A stretch of DNA of 20,806 nucleotides from Deltaproteobacteria bacterium (lineage in GTDB: Bacteria > Desulfobacterota > DSM-4660 > Desulfatiglandales > Desulfatiglandaceae): assembly GCA_021159525.1 (NCBI GenBank), contig JAGHEC010000310.1:1-20806 (forward strand), given 5' to 3'. Positions within the stretch are counted from its first letter, which is position 1; the number at the start of each line of letters is the position of its first letter. Shown here piece by piece: positions 7,572 to 15,809 of this stretch. Under the pieces are notes generated by a model. The model saw only the letters and a program-made list of their open reading frames with translations. It did not search any database and was not told the DNA's origin. Both the position numbers and the translations under genes were made by a program.

Positions 7572-7591
7572 ATGAATGAAAGTTCATTCAT
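7572..7591. promoter_or_regulatory. FadR-like operator (perfect 9-2-9 inverted repeat)
   Basis: ATGAATGAA-AG-TTCATTCAT is a perfect 9-bp inverted repeat with a 2-base centre. The B. subtilis FadR (YsiA, TetR family) consensus as I recall it is TGAATGAMTANTCATTCA. The site here matches both TGAATGA/TCATTCA half-sites completely and differs only in two centre bases. It lies just downstream of the presumed -10, where a bound repressor would block transcription, and it precedes genes of the same function and order as the Bacillus FadR target fadNAE. The regulator itself is not in this window. A FadR-type repressor released by long-chain acyl-CoA is the inference. Confidence 0.75.
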
Positions 7592-7753
7592 ATAAACAAC
7601 CCTGACCCGAAATCCCTCCGGACCTTAGTATTCCTTGCACCGGGGGCAGCATCCGAACGAGTGTCGCCGTTGGTTCTTAAGGCAAATGGCTCCCGCCTGC
7701 ACCCGGGGGGGGACCTGGGCCAAATGGAGGCGCTCTAATCCAACTGACTGATC
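7592..7753 (+). other. Leader region of fadN (about 160 bases, no recognised element)
   Basis: Between the operator and the ribosome site of fadN lies an untranslated stretch that is GC-rich, including an 8-G run near 7705-7712. I see no known riboswitch, attenuator or small gene in it. Confidence 0.4.
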
Positions 7754-7765
7754 AAGGAGGTGTCT

Positions 7766-10198
7766 ATGGAGAAGAAAATAAAAAAGGCCGGAGTCATCGG
7801 CGCCGGAGTGATGGGGGCCACCATTGCCGCACAACTGGCCAATGTGGGCATCGAGACCGTGCTTCTCGATATCGTACCGCCCGAACTCACGCAGGACGAT
7901 GAGAAAAAAGGGCTTACCCGGGAGAGTAAGGCCTTTCGAAACAAATTCGCCCAAAACGGGGTGGCAGGCGCCTTGAAGTCAAAACCCGCATCCTTCTACA
8001 TCCCGGAAAACGCCAAGCTCATCTCCGTCGGCAACCTGGAGGACGACCTGGCGCGTCTGAAAGAGGTGGACTGGATCATTGAAGTGGTAGTGGAACGCCT
8101 CGATATCAAGCAGAGCGTATTTGAAAAGATCGAAACCGTGCTCAACCCGGAGACCATCATCAGCTCCAATACCTCGGGCATACCTGCCAAGGAAATGTGC
8201 GAGGGCCGCTCCGAGGCCTTCCGCAAACATTTTGCCATTACCCACTTTTTCAACCCCCCCCGGTACATGAAGCTCCTGGAGATTGTGCCTGGCCCCGATA
8301 CCCTCCCCGGGGTGGTGGAGATCCTGGCCGAAACCTGTGAGAAACTGGTGGGCAAGGGGATCGTATACGCCAAGGACACCCCCAACTTCGTGGCCAACCG
8401 CATCGGGACATTCAGCATGTTTTCGATCATCAAGAACATGATAGAGCTGGGACTCTCCATCGAGGCAGTGGACAAACTCACCGGACCTGTGGTGGGCAAC
8501 CCCAAAAGCGCCTCCTTCAGAACCGCAGATCTGGTGGGGCTGGATACCCTCCTGCATGTGGCGGACAATGTTTACAACGGCGCCCCTGACGATGAAAAGC
8601 GCGAGACATTCAAGGCCCCGGAATTTATTTCCAAGATGCTGGAGAAAAAGCTCCTGGGCGACAAGACCGGGGAAGGCTTTTACAAAAAGACCAAAGACGC
8701 TGAAGGGAAAAAGGTAATCCTCTCTTTGGATTACAATACCCTTGAGTATACGCCCCAGGAAAAGCTCTCATTCGCCTCCCTGGAGGCCGCGAAGGCCCTC
8801 CCCGGGACCGGAGCAAAGATCAAATCCCTCTTCTACGCCAAGGACAAGGCCGGCGAATTCACCTTCAGGACCCTGAGCGAGACCCTTATTTATTCGGCCA
8901 ACCGGATCCCTGAGATCGCCGACGATATCATCAATGTGGATAATGCCATGAAGTGGGGGTTTGCCCGCAAACTGGGACCGTTCGAGGCATGGGACGCCAT
9001 CGGCGTGGAAAAATCCGTAGCCCGGATGAAAGAGGCCGGTTACGAGGTCCCGGCCTGGGTGGAGGAGATGCTGGCCTCGGGCAAGACCTCCTTTTACAAG
9101 GAGGAGGCAGGCAAGCGCTATTACTATGACATAGCAGCCAAAGATTACCGGGAGATCCCGGTCAAACCGGGGATTATCCTGCTGCCGTCTCTCAAGCAAC
9201 AGAAAAAAGAAGTGGCGTCCAACACAGGGGCCTCCATCATCGACCTGGGCGACGGTGTAGCCTGCCTGGAATTCCACGCCAAGATGAATGCCATCGGCGA
9301 GGACATCATCGCCATGATCCACAAATCCGCTGACATTGTGACCAAGGATTTCGACGGCATGATCATTGCCAACCACGCTGATAATTTCTCAGTGGGCGCC
9401 AACCTGGCCATGATTCTGTTTGCAGCCCAGGAAGAGGAATGGGATGATTTGGACTGGGCCATCAAGGCCCTTCAGGACGCCCTCATGCGGCTCAAGTATC
9501 TGGGCAAGCCGGTGGTGGCGGCCCCCGCAGGAATGGCCCTGGGGGGGGGATGCGAGGTCTGCCTGGCAGCCGACAGGGTGCGGTTTGCGGCCGAGACCTA
9601 CATGGGACTGGTGGAAGTAGGTGTCGGGGTAATCCCGGCCGGCGGCGGATGCAAGGAACTCTTGATCCGCAATACAGAACACCTCTTCGAAATTCAGAGG
9701 GGTGGAATCTACCCCAAGCAGATCGAGATGATGCCCTTCATTGCCCGGGCCTTTGAGACCATTGCCATGGCCAAGGTGGCCACCTCCGGACCCGAGGCGG
9801 TCAAGCTGGGCTATCTGAGAACCACCGACAAAATGACCGTTAACCGGGACTACCTTATGGAGGACGCCAAGCAGACCGTGCTCGCCATGAATATGGAAGG
9901 GTACGTCCCCCCAAGGCCCAAAGACGAAATCCGGGTGCCGGGGGAGAATACATTTGCCATGATCAAGCTGGCCCTCTGGACCATGCATGAATCCGGGTAC
10001 ATCACGGATCACGATGTGACCGTCTCCACCAAGCTGGCATATGTCCTGTGCGGCGGGAATGTCCTGGCCGACACGAAGGTAAGCGAGCAGTATCTGCTCG
10101 ATCTGGAGAGGGAGGCCTTTCTGAGCCTCTGCGGCGACCCCAAGACCCAGGCCAGGATGCAGCACATGCTGACCACGGGCAAACCGCTCAGGAACTGA
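7766..10198 (+). CDS. fadN: 3-hydroxyacyl-CoA dehydrogenase / enoyl-CoA hydratase fusion (FadN type)
   Basis: Bifunctional beta-oxidation enzyme: hydrates trans-2-enoyl-CoA and oxidises the L-3-hydroxyacyl-CoA with NAD+. The domain order is dehydrogenase first, hydratase last, as in Bacillus FadN and opposite to E. coli FadB. Numbering from ATG 7766 (810 residues): NAD-binding GAGVMG at 12-17, SNTSG near 134-138, catalytic His160 in THFFNPP, Asn211 in NFVANRIG, a second dehydrogenase-type region about 355-445, and a crotonase domain from about 490. In the crotonase domain the oxyanion-hole segments are SVGANL and GMALGGGCE, and both catalytic glutamates are present (E597 in GGGCEV, E617 in GLVEVGVGVIPAGGG). 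AAGGAGG ends 5 bases before ATG 7766, so I reject the GTG at 7760. First gene of the operon. Confidence 0.93.
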   Translation: MEKKIKKAGVIGAGVMGATIAAQLANVGIETVLLDIVPPELTQDDEKKGLTRESKAFRNKFAQNGVAGALKSKPASFYIPENAKLISVGNLEDDLARLKEVDWIIEVVVERLDIKQSVFEKIETVLNPETIISSNTSGIPAKEMCEGRSEAFRKHFAITHFFNPPRYMKLLEIVPGPDTLPGVVEILAETCEKLVGKGIVYAKDTPNFVANRIGTFSMFSIIKNMIELGLSIEAVDKLTGPVVGNPKSASFRTADLVGLDTLLHVADNVYNGAPDDEKRETFKAPEFISKMLEKKLLGDKTGEGFYKKTKDAEGKKVILSLDYNTLEYTPQEKLSFASLEAAKALPGTGAKIKSLFYAKDKAGEFTFRTLSETLIYSANRIPEIADDIINVDNAMKWGFARKLGPFEAWDAIGVEKSVARMKEAGYEVPAWVEEMLASGKTSFYKEEAGKRYYYDIAAKDYREIPVKPGIILLPSLKQQKKEVASNTGASIIDLGDGVACLEFHAKMNAIGEDIIAMIHKSADIVTKDFDGMIIANHADNFSVGANLAMILFAAQEEEWDDLDWAIKALQDALMRLKYLGKPVVAAPAGMALGGGCEVCLAADRVRFAAETYMGLVEVGVGVIPAGGGCKELLIRNTEHLFEIQRGGIYPKQIEMMPFIARAFETIAMAKVATSGPEAVKLGYLRTTDKMTVNRDYLMEDAKQTVLAMNMEGYVPPRPKDEIRVPGENTFAMIKLALWTMHESGYITDHDVTVSTKLAYVLCGGNVLADTKVSEQYLLDLEREAFLSLCGDPKTQARMQHMLTTGKPLRN

Positions 10199-10295
10199 GA
10201 TATGCCGCTGATGGATTCGTTCCTTGCATTACCAAACGCAAGTGAACCCCCGCGCGACCATTCAACTGTTTGATGACATACAGAGGGAGGATAAT

Positions 10296-11483
10296 ATGAT
10301 GAGAGAAGCCGTAATTGTTGCCGCCTGCAGAACAGCGGTTGGAAAGGCCCCTCGAGGTATATTGAAAGACACCCGGCCCGAGGCCATGGGATGCGCTGTT
10401 CTGAGCGATCTCCTGAAGCGGGCCGGAGATCTGGATCCCATCCTGATTGACGATGTGATTATCGGATGCACCTTTCCGGAGGCGACACAGGGCCTCAACC
10501 TGGGAAGGGTCCTGGTCATGTCCATGCACTGGCCAGATCGAATCCCCGGCATGACCGTCAATCGGTTCTGCTCTTCCGGACTCCAGTCCATTGCCATCGG
10601 CGCTGAAAAGATCATGTGCGGATATGCGGATGTGGTGATCGCCGGGGGCGTGGAAAGCATGAGCCAGATACCCATGGGCGGGAGCATGATGTATCCCAAC
10701 CCGGCGCTTGTGGACACGCGGCCCGGGGCCTTCACAGGCATGGGACTCACTGCGGAGAATGTGGCCGAACGGTTCAAGATCAGCCGGGAAGAACAGGATG
10801 AATTCGGGGCCAGGAGCCAGCAGAAGGCCGAGGCCGCCATCAAGGCCGGCAAATTCAAGAGCCAGATTGTACCCCTGACCGTGAAACGACAGAAGCAACT
10901 GCCCAACGGTCATTTTGAATTTGAGGAATTTATTTTTGACACGGACGAAGGCATGCGGCCGGGCACGACCAAAGAAAGCATTTCCAAGATCCGGCCCGCA
11001 TTTAAAGCAAATGGGACCGTCACAGCAGGCAACTCGTCCCAGACCAGCGACGCGGCCGCAGGTGTAGTCCTCATGTCCAAGGAAAAGGCCAAGGAGCTGG
11101 GTCTGAAGCCCATGGCCACATTCAGGTGGCATGCAGTGGAAGGATGCGAGCCCGAATATATGGGGGTCGGTCCGGCCGTGGCCATCCCCAAGGTCCTCAA
11201 GATATCCGGCATGAGTCTCGATCAGATGGAGCTGATCGAGTTAAACGAGGCCTTTGCAGCCCAGGCGATTTACTGCATCAGAAAGCTGGGCATCAACGAA
11301 GAGATCACCAATGTGAACGGCGGGGCCATTGCCCTGGGGCACCCCCTGGGGTGCACCGGATCAAAGCTGACCACCCAGTTGATCTATGAGATGCAGGAGC
11401 GGAAGCTGCGATGGGGTCTGGTATCCATGTGCATCGGTTTTGGCATGGGCGCCGCCGCCATCTTGGAGATTGAAGACTATTAA
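10296..11483 (+). CDS. fadA: Acetyl-CoA acyltransferase (3-ketoacyl-CoA thiolase)
   Basis: Final beta-oxidation step: CoA-dependent cleavage of 3-ketoacyl-CoA to acetyl-CoA and an acyl-CoA two carbons shorter. The 395 residues match the usual thiolase length. The nucleophile is Cys92 in NRFCSSGLQS, His349 lies in ALGHPLGCTGS, and the acid/base Cys379 lies in SMCIGFGMGAA, at positions typical of the family. NEAFAAQA is also present. The frame is open upstream to 10224, but ATG at 10296 is chosen because GAGGGAGG ends 5 bases before it and the protein then begins MMREAVIVAACRT, as thiolases do. It is separated from fadN by 97 bp and from fadE by 117 bp with no terminator, so it is read as part of the fad operon. 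Confidence 0.94.
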   Translation: MMREAVIVAACRTAVGKAPRGILKDTRPEAMGCAVLSDLLKRAGDLDPILIDDVIIGCTFPEATQGLNLGRVLVMSMHWPDRIPGMTVNRFCSSGLQSIAIGAEKIMCGYADVVIAGGVESMSQIPMGGSMMYPNPALVDTRPGAFTGMGLTAENVAERFKISREEQDEFGARSQQKAEAAIKAGKFKSQIVPLTVKRQKQLPNGHFEFEEFIFDTDEGMRPGTTKESISKIRPAFKANGTVTAGNSSQTSDAAAGVVLMSKEKAKELGLKPMATFRWHAVEGCEPEYMGVGPAVAIPKVLKISGMSLDQMELIELNEAFAAQAIYCIRKLGINEEITNVNGGAIALGHPLGCTGSKLTTQLIYEMQERKLRWGLVSMCIGFGMGAAAILEIEDY

Positions 11484-11491
11484 GGTTCGCG

Positions 11492-11505
11492 ATTGATGAT
11501 TGAAG
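11492..11505. repeat. Short 7-bp repeat pair after fadA
   Basis: ATTGATG followed by ATTGAAG, nine bases after the fadA stop. The same ATTGNNN heptamer family follows the fadE stop at 13385-13412. Confidence 0.45.
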
Positions 11506-11600
11506 TTCTGCGGTTATCAGGAGGCCGATGCAGAGATTCAGGCTTGGAACAGTCCTGAGGATGATTGACTGAGTTCAAATAGAGAAAGGAGAAATATAAC

Positions 11601-13385
11601 ATGGGAGATAACAAGATTTTTGCAGGGGGGGAGTTTCTGATAACGGACGCAGCCCCTGAGGAGGTGTTTACCCCTGAGGATTTTACCGATGAACACAAGA
11701 TGATTCTGGATACGGCCAAAGGCTTTATTGAGAAAGAAATCCAGCCCAATATCGAAAAACTGGATGAGAAAGATCATGACTTGGTCCTCTCCCTGCTGGC
11801 CAAGGCCGGGGAGCTGGGTCTTTTGGGAACCGATGTCCCCGAGGAATACGGTGGACTGGGCCTTGACAAGGTGAGCACCACACTGGTGGCCGAGGCCATG
11901 GGCACGGCCGCTTCTTTTGGGGTGGTGTACGGGGCCCATACCGGGATCGGGACCCTTCCGATCGTTTATTTCGGCAATGACGAACAAAAAAAGAAATATC
12001 TCCCCAAACTGGCCTCCGGGGAATGGTGCGGGGCCTACTGCCTGACCGAGCCGGGCGCAGGCACGGACGCCCTTAACGCCAAGACAAAGGCAGTCCTCTC
12101 CGAAGACGGAAAATACTATATCCTGAACGGCGAAAAGATGTTTATCACCAATGCGGGATGGGCAAGCACCTTCATCGTGTATGCCAAAGTGAACGGCGAG
12201 CAGTTTACCGGCTTTATTGTGGAAAAGGATTTTCCGGGTGTGTCCACGGGCAAGGAAGAGAAAAAGATGGGGATGCACGGATCTTCCACCCGGCCGGTCA
12301 TCCTTGAAGATGCCCGGGTGCCGGTGGAAAACGTCCTCTTTGAGGTGGGAAAAGGACACAAGATTGCCTTTAACATCCTCGATATCGGCCGATGGAAACT
12401 GGGGGCCTCCGCGGTCGGCGGGTGCAAGGCCTGCATCACAGAGGCAGTGAAATATGCCAATGGCCGCATTCAGTTCAAGGTTCCCATCAGCTCCTTCGGC
12501 ATGATCAAGACCAAGCTGGCCAATATGGCTGTCAAGACCTATATGAGCGACAGCATGATGTACCGTCTGGCCGGCATGTTCGACAACAAGCTGGATCTTC
12601 TGGATGCAGAGGCCAAGAAAAGCGGGGCCGAGAACGCCAAGGCCATCGAGGAATATGCGGCCGAATGTTCCATCACCAAGGTCTATGGCTCCGAGGCCCT
12701 CGACTACTGCGTGGACGAGTATGTTCAGATCCTGGGCGGTTATGGCTTCTGTGCAGAATACCCGGCCGAGCGCTATTACAGGGATTCGAGGATCAACAGG
12801 ATCTGGGAAGGCACCAATGAGATCAACCGGCTCCTGGTTCCAGGAACCATGATGCGCAGGGCCCTTCAGGGGCGGCTCAATCTCCTTCCCGCGGCCCAGG
12901 CAATTGCCGGCGAACTCATGAGTTATTCCCCCCTGTCGGTCCAGCTTCCGGATACGCCCTTGGCCCTACAGGAGCACATGGTCCGCATGAGCAAGAAGAT
13001 CGCCCTCATGGCGGCCGGGGCGGCAGCCCAGAAATTCGGGCAAAACCTGGTCAAAGAACAGGAGATCCTGGCCAATATCGCCGAGATCGTCATTGAGATC
13101 TTTGCCATGGAAAGCGGTCTCTTGCGGACCCAGAAGATAATTGCCAAAGATGGCGAGGAAAAGGCCAAATATCAGATCGAGGCGGTCAAGGTCTATGTCG
13201 ATGAGATGATCCCCCGGATAGAGCTGTGGGCAAAGCAGAGCATCGCCTATATGGAAGAGGGCGATATGCTCAAGACCCAGCTTGCCGGGATCAAGAAACT
13301 GGCCCGGTACCAGCCCATCAACAGCATCAGGCTCAAGCAGTCCATCGCCAACAGGATAATCGATCTGGAGGCCTATCCGTTTTAA
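11601..13385 (+). CDS. fadE: Acyl-CoA dehydrogenase (FadE, long two-domain form)
   Basis: FAD enzyme that oxidises acyl-CoA to trans-2-enoyl-CoA, the first beta-oxidation step. It has 594 residues, the same length I recall for B. subtilis FadE, with the ordinary acyl-CoA dehydrogenase core (about 30-425) and an extra C-terminal helical domain (about 430-594) as in VLCAD-like enzymes. Visible motifs: PEEYGGLGLD (80-89), flavin-binding YCLTEPGAGTD (146-156), NGEKMFITNA (176-185), EKKMGMHGSST, and IWEGTNEI (401-408) with the presumed catalytic base Glu403. ATG 11601 has AAAGGAG 9 bases upstream. The electron acceptor, probably ETF, is not encoded in the window. Last gene of the operon, followed by a terminator. 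Confidence 0.94.
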   Translation: MGDNKIFAGGEFLITDAAPEEVFTPEDFTDEHKMILDTAKGFIEKEIQPNIEKLDEKDHDLVLSLLAKAGELGLLGTDVPEEYGGLGLDKVSTTLVAEAMGTAASFGVVYGAHTGIGTLPIVYFGNDEQKKKYLPKLASGEWCGAYCLTEPGAGTDALNAKTKAVLSEDGKYYILNGEKMFITNAGWASTFIVYAKVNGEQFTGFIVEKDFPGVSTGKEEKKMGMHGSSTRPVILEDARVPVENVLFEVGKGHKIAFNILDIGRWKLGASAVGGCKACITEAVKYANGRIQFKVPISSFGMIKTKLANMAVKTYMSDSMMYRLAGMFDNKLDLLDAEAKKSGAENAKAIEEYAAECSITKVYGSEALDYCVDEYVQILGGYGFCAEYPAERYYRDSRINRIWEGTNEINRLLVPGTMMRRALQGRLNLLPAAQAIAGELMSYSPLSVQLPDTPLALQEHMVRMSKKIALMAAGAAAQKFGQNLVKEQEILANIAEIVIEIFAMESGLLRTQKIIAKDGEEKAKYQIEAVKVYVDEMIPRIELWAKQSIAYMEEGDMLKTQLAGIKKLARYQPINSIRLKQSIANRIIDLEAYPF

Positions 13386-13412
13386 TTGATGATTGGCAAT
13401 TGACGATCTTGG
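13385..13412. repeat. Degenerate 7-bp repeat array after fadE
   Basis: ATTGATG, ATTGGCA, ATTGACG, ATCTTGG starting at the last base of the fadE stop codon. The fourth unit is weak. It belongs to the same heptamer family as the arrays at 11492-11505 and (in related form) 2466-2500. Confidence 0.55.
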
Positions 13413-13448
13413 GTCCGCGGTTTATAATATGTATTGTTATGTGATAAG

Positions 13449-13480
13449 AAAAGAGGGTCTGCGAGGCAGGTCCTCTTTTT
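13449..13480 (+). terminator. Rho-independent terminator of the fad operon
   Basis: AAAAGAGG (13449-13456) pairs with CCTCTTTT (13472-13479). The arms enclose a smaller CTGC/GCAG pairing, and the stem ends in a T run. It lies 64 bases after the fadE stop. Confidence 0.85.
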
Positions 13481-13514
13481 CATTCTGACAGCGAATGTGT
13501 AAGGCATAGGGTAT

Positions 13515-13627
13515 CAGCTCAATGATTAGGGGGATAACAGCGAACGTACCACAGGGGCGGAGGGTTTTTCTTGCGCCCTCCCGGCAATCGCGTCAGAAAA
13601 ACCCTACTGCCAAGGGTTATTGAGCTG
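13515..13627. repeat. Dispersed palindromic intergenic repeat, copy 2 (complete)
   Basis: A 113-bp element bounded by the perfect 9-bp inverted repeat CAGCTCAAT (13515-13523) / ATTGAGCTG (13619-13627). Inside is a second perfect 10-bp inverted repeat GGGTTTTTCT (13562-13571) / AGAAAAACCC (13595-13604), which would fold into a long hairpin around GCGCCCTCCCGG. The left half is shared with the element at 20630, the right half with the fragment at 177. It lies in the 339-bp gap between fadE and EF-G, and no other feature is evident there apart from the terminator and heptamers. Confidence 0.75.
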
Positions 13628-13724
13628 TTACGTGAGGCGGACAATCCCAGATTTGACCAAAAATCACCCGTGAACGGTTACCAATAAACAGTATACAACA
13701 ATCAGCATCGAGGTTCTCCAGGTA

Positions 13725-15809
13725 GTGGAAAAGATTCAAAAACTGAGAAATATCGGCATCAGCGCCCATATCGATTCGGGCAAGACCACGCTTACGGAGA
13801 GGATCCTCTATTATACCAAGCGGATCTTCGCCATTCACGAGGTCAAGGGCAAAGACGGGGTGGGGGCCACGATGGACTCCATGGAGCTGGAAAGGGAGCG
13901 GGGCATCACCATCGCCTCGGCTGCCACCCACTGCGAATGGAAAGGCCATCGGATCAACATCATTGACACGCCGGGCCACGTGGATTTCACCATTGAGGTG
14001 GAGCGCGCCCTGAGGGTCATGGACGGGGCAGTCCTTATCCTCTGCTCGGTGGGAGGGGTCCAATCCCAGTCCATTACCGTGGACCGCCAGATGAATCGGT
14101 ACAAGGTCCCCCGCATCGCCTTTATCAACAAATGTGACCGCTCAGGGGCCGATCCCTGCAAGGTGGCGGACCAATTGCGGCAGAAGTTGAATCATAACGC
14201 GGTCCTGATGCAGATCCCCATCGGTCTCGAGGCCCAATTGTCCGGGCTGGTGGATCTCGTGTCCATGAAAGCCCTTTATTTTCAGGGCCCCCACGGCGAT
14301 GAGGTAAGGATCGGAGAGATACCCGGCCACCTGATGAAGGAGGCCCTGGCCAGGCGGGAAGAGCTGCTGGATGCGGCTTCGATGTTCTCAGACGATCTCA
14401 TGGAGGCCATTTTCGAGGAGCGCGTGACCCAGGATCTGATCCACGAGGCGGTTCGCAAGGGCGCTGTTTCGCGTATGTTGACCCCTGTATTCTTAGGCTC
14501 AGCATACAAGAACATCGGGGTCCAACCCGTGCTTGACGGCGTGACCAGGTATCTCCCTTCCCCCGCGGAGATCGAAAACAAGGCCTTCGACCTGGACAGG
14601 GACGAGGCTGAAGTCCCCCTGAAATCGGATCCCTTGCTCCCTGTGGTAGCCCTGGCCTTCAAGCTGGAGGTGACGCCGTACGGGCAGTTGAGCTACCTCA
14701 GGCTCTACCAGGGATCGCTCAAAAAAGGGGATGAACTGGTCATCACCCGCACAGGGAAAAAGATCAAGGTAGGGCGTCTGGTGAGGATGCACGCGGATCA
14801 GATGGAAGAACTGACCGAGGCCAGCGCAGGCGACATCATCGCCCTCTTCGGCGTGGACTGTTATTCCGGAGACACCTTTACCGACGGCAGTCTCAATTAC
14901 AGCATGTCCTCCATGTTCGTGCCTGCACCGGTCATCTCACTGTCCATCACGCCCCAAGACAACAAGTCCCAGAACAATATGTCAAAGGCCCTCAACCGGT
15001 TTGTGCGAGAGGACCCCACTTTCAAATCTTACGTGGACGAGGAATCAGGAGAAACCATCATCTCAGGGATGGGAGAACTCCACCTGGAGGTCTATGTGGA
15101 GAGGATGAAGCGGGAATTTGGCGCCAATGTGACCACCGGCATACCCAGGGTGGCCTACCGGGAGGCCATCACACGGCGGGCCGAATTTGACTATACCCAC
15201 AAGAAACAGACCGGCGGCTCAGGCCAGTACGGGAGGGTGGCGGGCTTTATGGCGCCCTCTGAAGATGGGAGCTATTTATTCGACAACCAGGTCAAAGGGG
15301 GGTCGATTCCCACCGAATTCATCCCTGCAGTGGACAAGGGCTTCCAATCGTGTCTCGAAAAAGGCCTTGCCCTGGGATTTCCCGTGGTTGGGATGAAGAT
15401 CACCGTCAATGACGGGAAATCCCATAGCGTGGATTCTTCTGAGATGGCCTTTACTCAAGCCGCAGTGGGGGCCTTCAAACAGGCCTATATGAGGGCCGCT
15501 CCGGTTATCCTGGAACCGATCATGAAGGTGGCAGTGGAAGGCCCTTCCGAGTTCCAGGGAAATATCATGGGGTCCATCAATCAACGCCGGGGGCTGATCA
15601 TCAGCTCCACAGAGGACGGCAATTTTACCACCATCGAGGCCGAGGTTCCGCTGTCGGAGATGTTCGGGTATGCAACCGTGCTCAGGTCCCTGACCCAGGG
15701 AAAAGCTGAATTCACCATGGAATTTTCAAGATATGTCAAACTTCCTGATTCCCTGGCAGAAGAGCTCAAGAAAGACCTGGGCAAGCGAAAAAAAGGAGAT
15801 AAAAAATAG
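13725..15809 (+). CDS. fusA: Translation elongation factor G, mitochondrial/spdEFG1-like type
   Basis: Ribosome-associated GTPase that drives translocation. The 694 residues include all EF-G domains. GTPase motifs: G1 AHIDSGKT (14-21), G2 RGITI (59-63), G3 DTPGHVD (81-87), G4 NKCD (135-138). Instead of the usual eubacterial AHIDAGKTTTTERILYYTG, it has AHIDSGKTTLTERILYYT and HEVKGKDGVGATMDSMELER (38-57), which match human mitochondrial EF-G1 (GFM1) almost word for word. Further matches are KLNHNA, TPVFLGSAYKN.GVQP and ISGMGELHLEVY. This places it with the spdEFG1/mtEFG1 group known in spirochaetes, planctomycetes and deltaproteobacteria. It is not in a ribosomal-protein operon. The start is GTG with only a weak ribosome site. 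It is coupled to the next gene. Confidence 0.93.
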   Translation: MEKIQKLRNIGISAHIDSGKTTLTERILYYTKRIFAIHEVKGKDGVGATMDSMELERERGITIASAATHCEWKGHRINIIDTPGHVDFTIEVERALRVMDGAVLILCSVGGVQSQSITVDRQMNRYKVPRIAFINKCDRSGADPCKVADQLRQKLNHNAVLMQIPIGLEAQLSGLVDLVSMKALYFQGPHGDEVRIGEIPGHLMKEALARREELLDAASMFSDDLMEAIFEERVTQDLIHEAVRKGAVSRMLTPVFLGSAYKNIGVQPVLDGVTRYLPSPAEIENKAFDLDRDEAEVPLKSDPLLPVVALAFKLEVTPYGQLSYLRLYQGSLKKGDELVITRTGKKIKVGRLVRMHADQMEELTEASAGDIIALFGVDCYSGDTFTDGSLNYSMSSMFVPAPVISLSITPQDNKSQNNMSKALNRFVREDPTFKSYVDEESGETIISGMGELHLEVYVERMKREFGANVTTGIPRVAYREAITRRAEFDYTHKKQTGGSGQYGRVAGFMAPSEDGSYLFDNQVKGGSIPTEFIPAVDKGFQSCLEKGLALGFPVVGMKITVNDGKSHSVDSSEMAFTQAAVGAFKQAYMRAAPVILEPIMKVAVEGPSEFQGNIMGSINQRRGLIISSTEDGNFTTIEAEVPLSEMFGYATVLRSLTQGKAEFTMEFSRYVKLPDSLAEELKKDLGKRKKGDKK

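Noticed and set aside
7592..7753. Riboswitch in the fadN leader
   Set aside because: No match by eye to any known aptamer fold, and fatty-acid genes are not usual riboswitch targets.
9389..11132. Open frames on the minus strand opposite fadN and fadA
   Set aside because: They overlap complete, motif-bearing genes on the other strand, are Gly/His-rich and have no recognisable domain.
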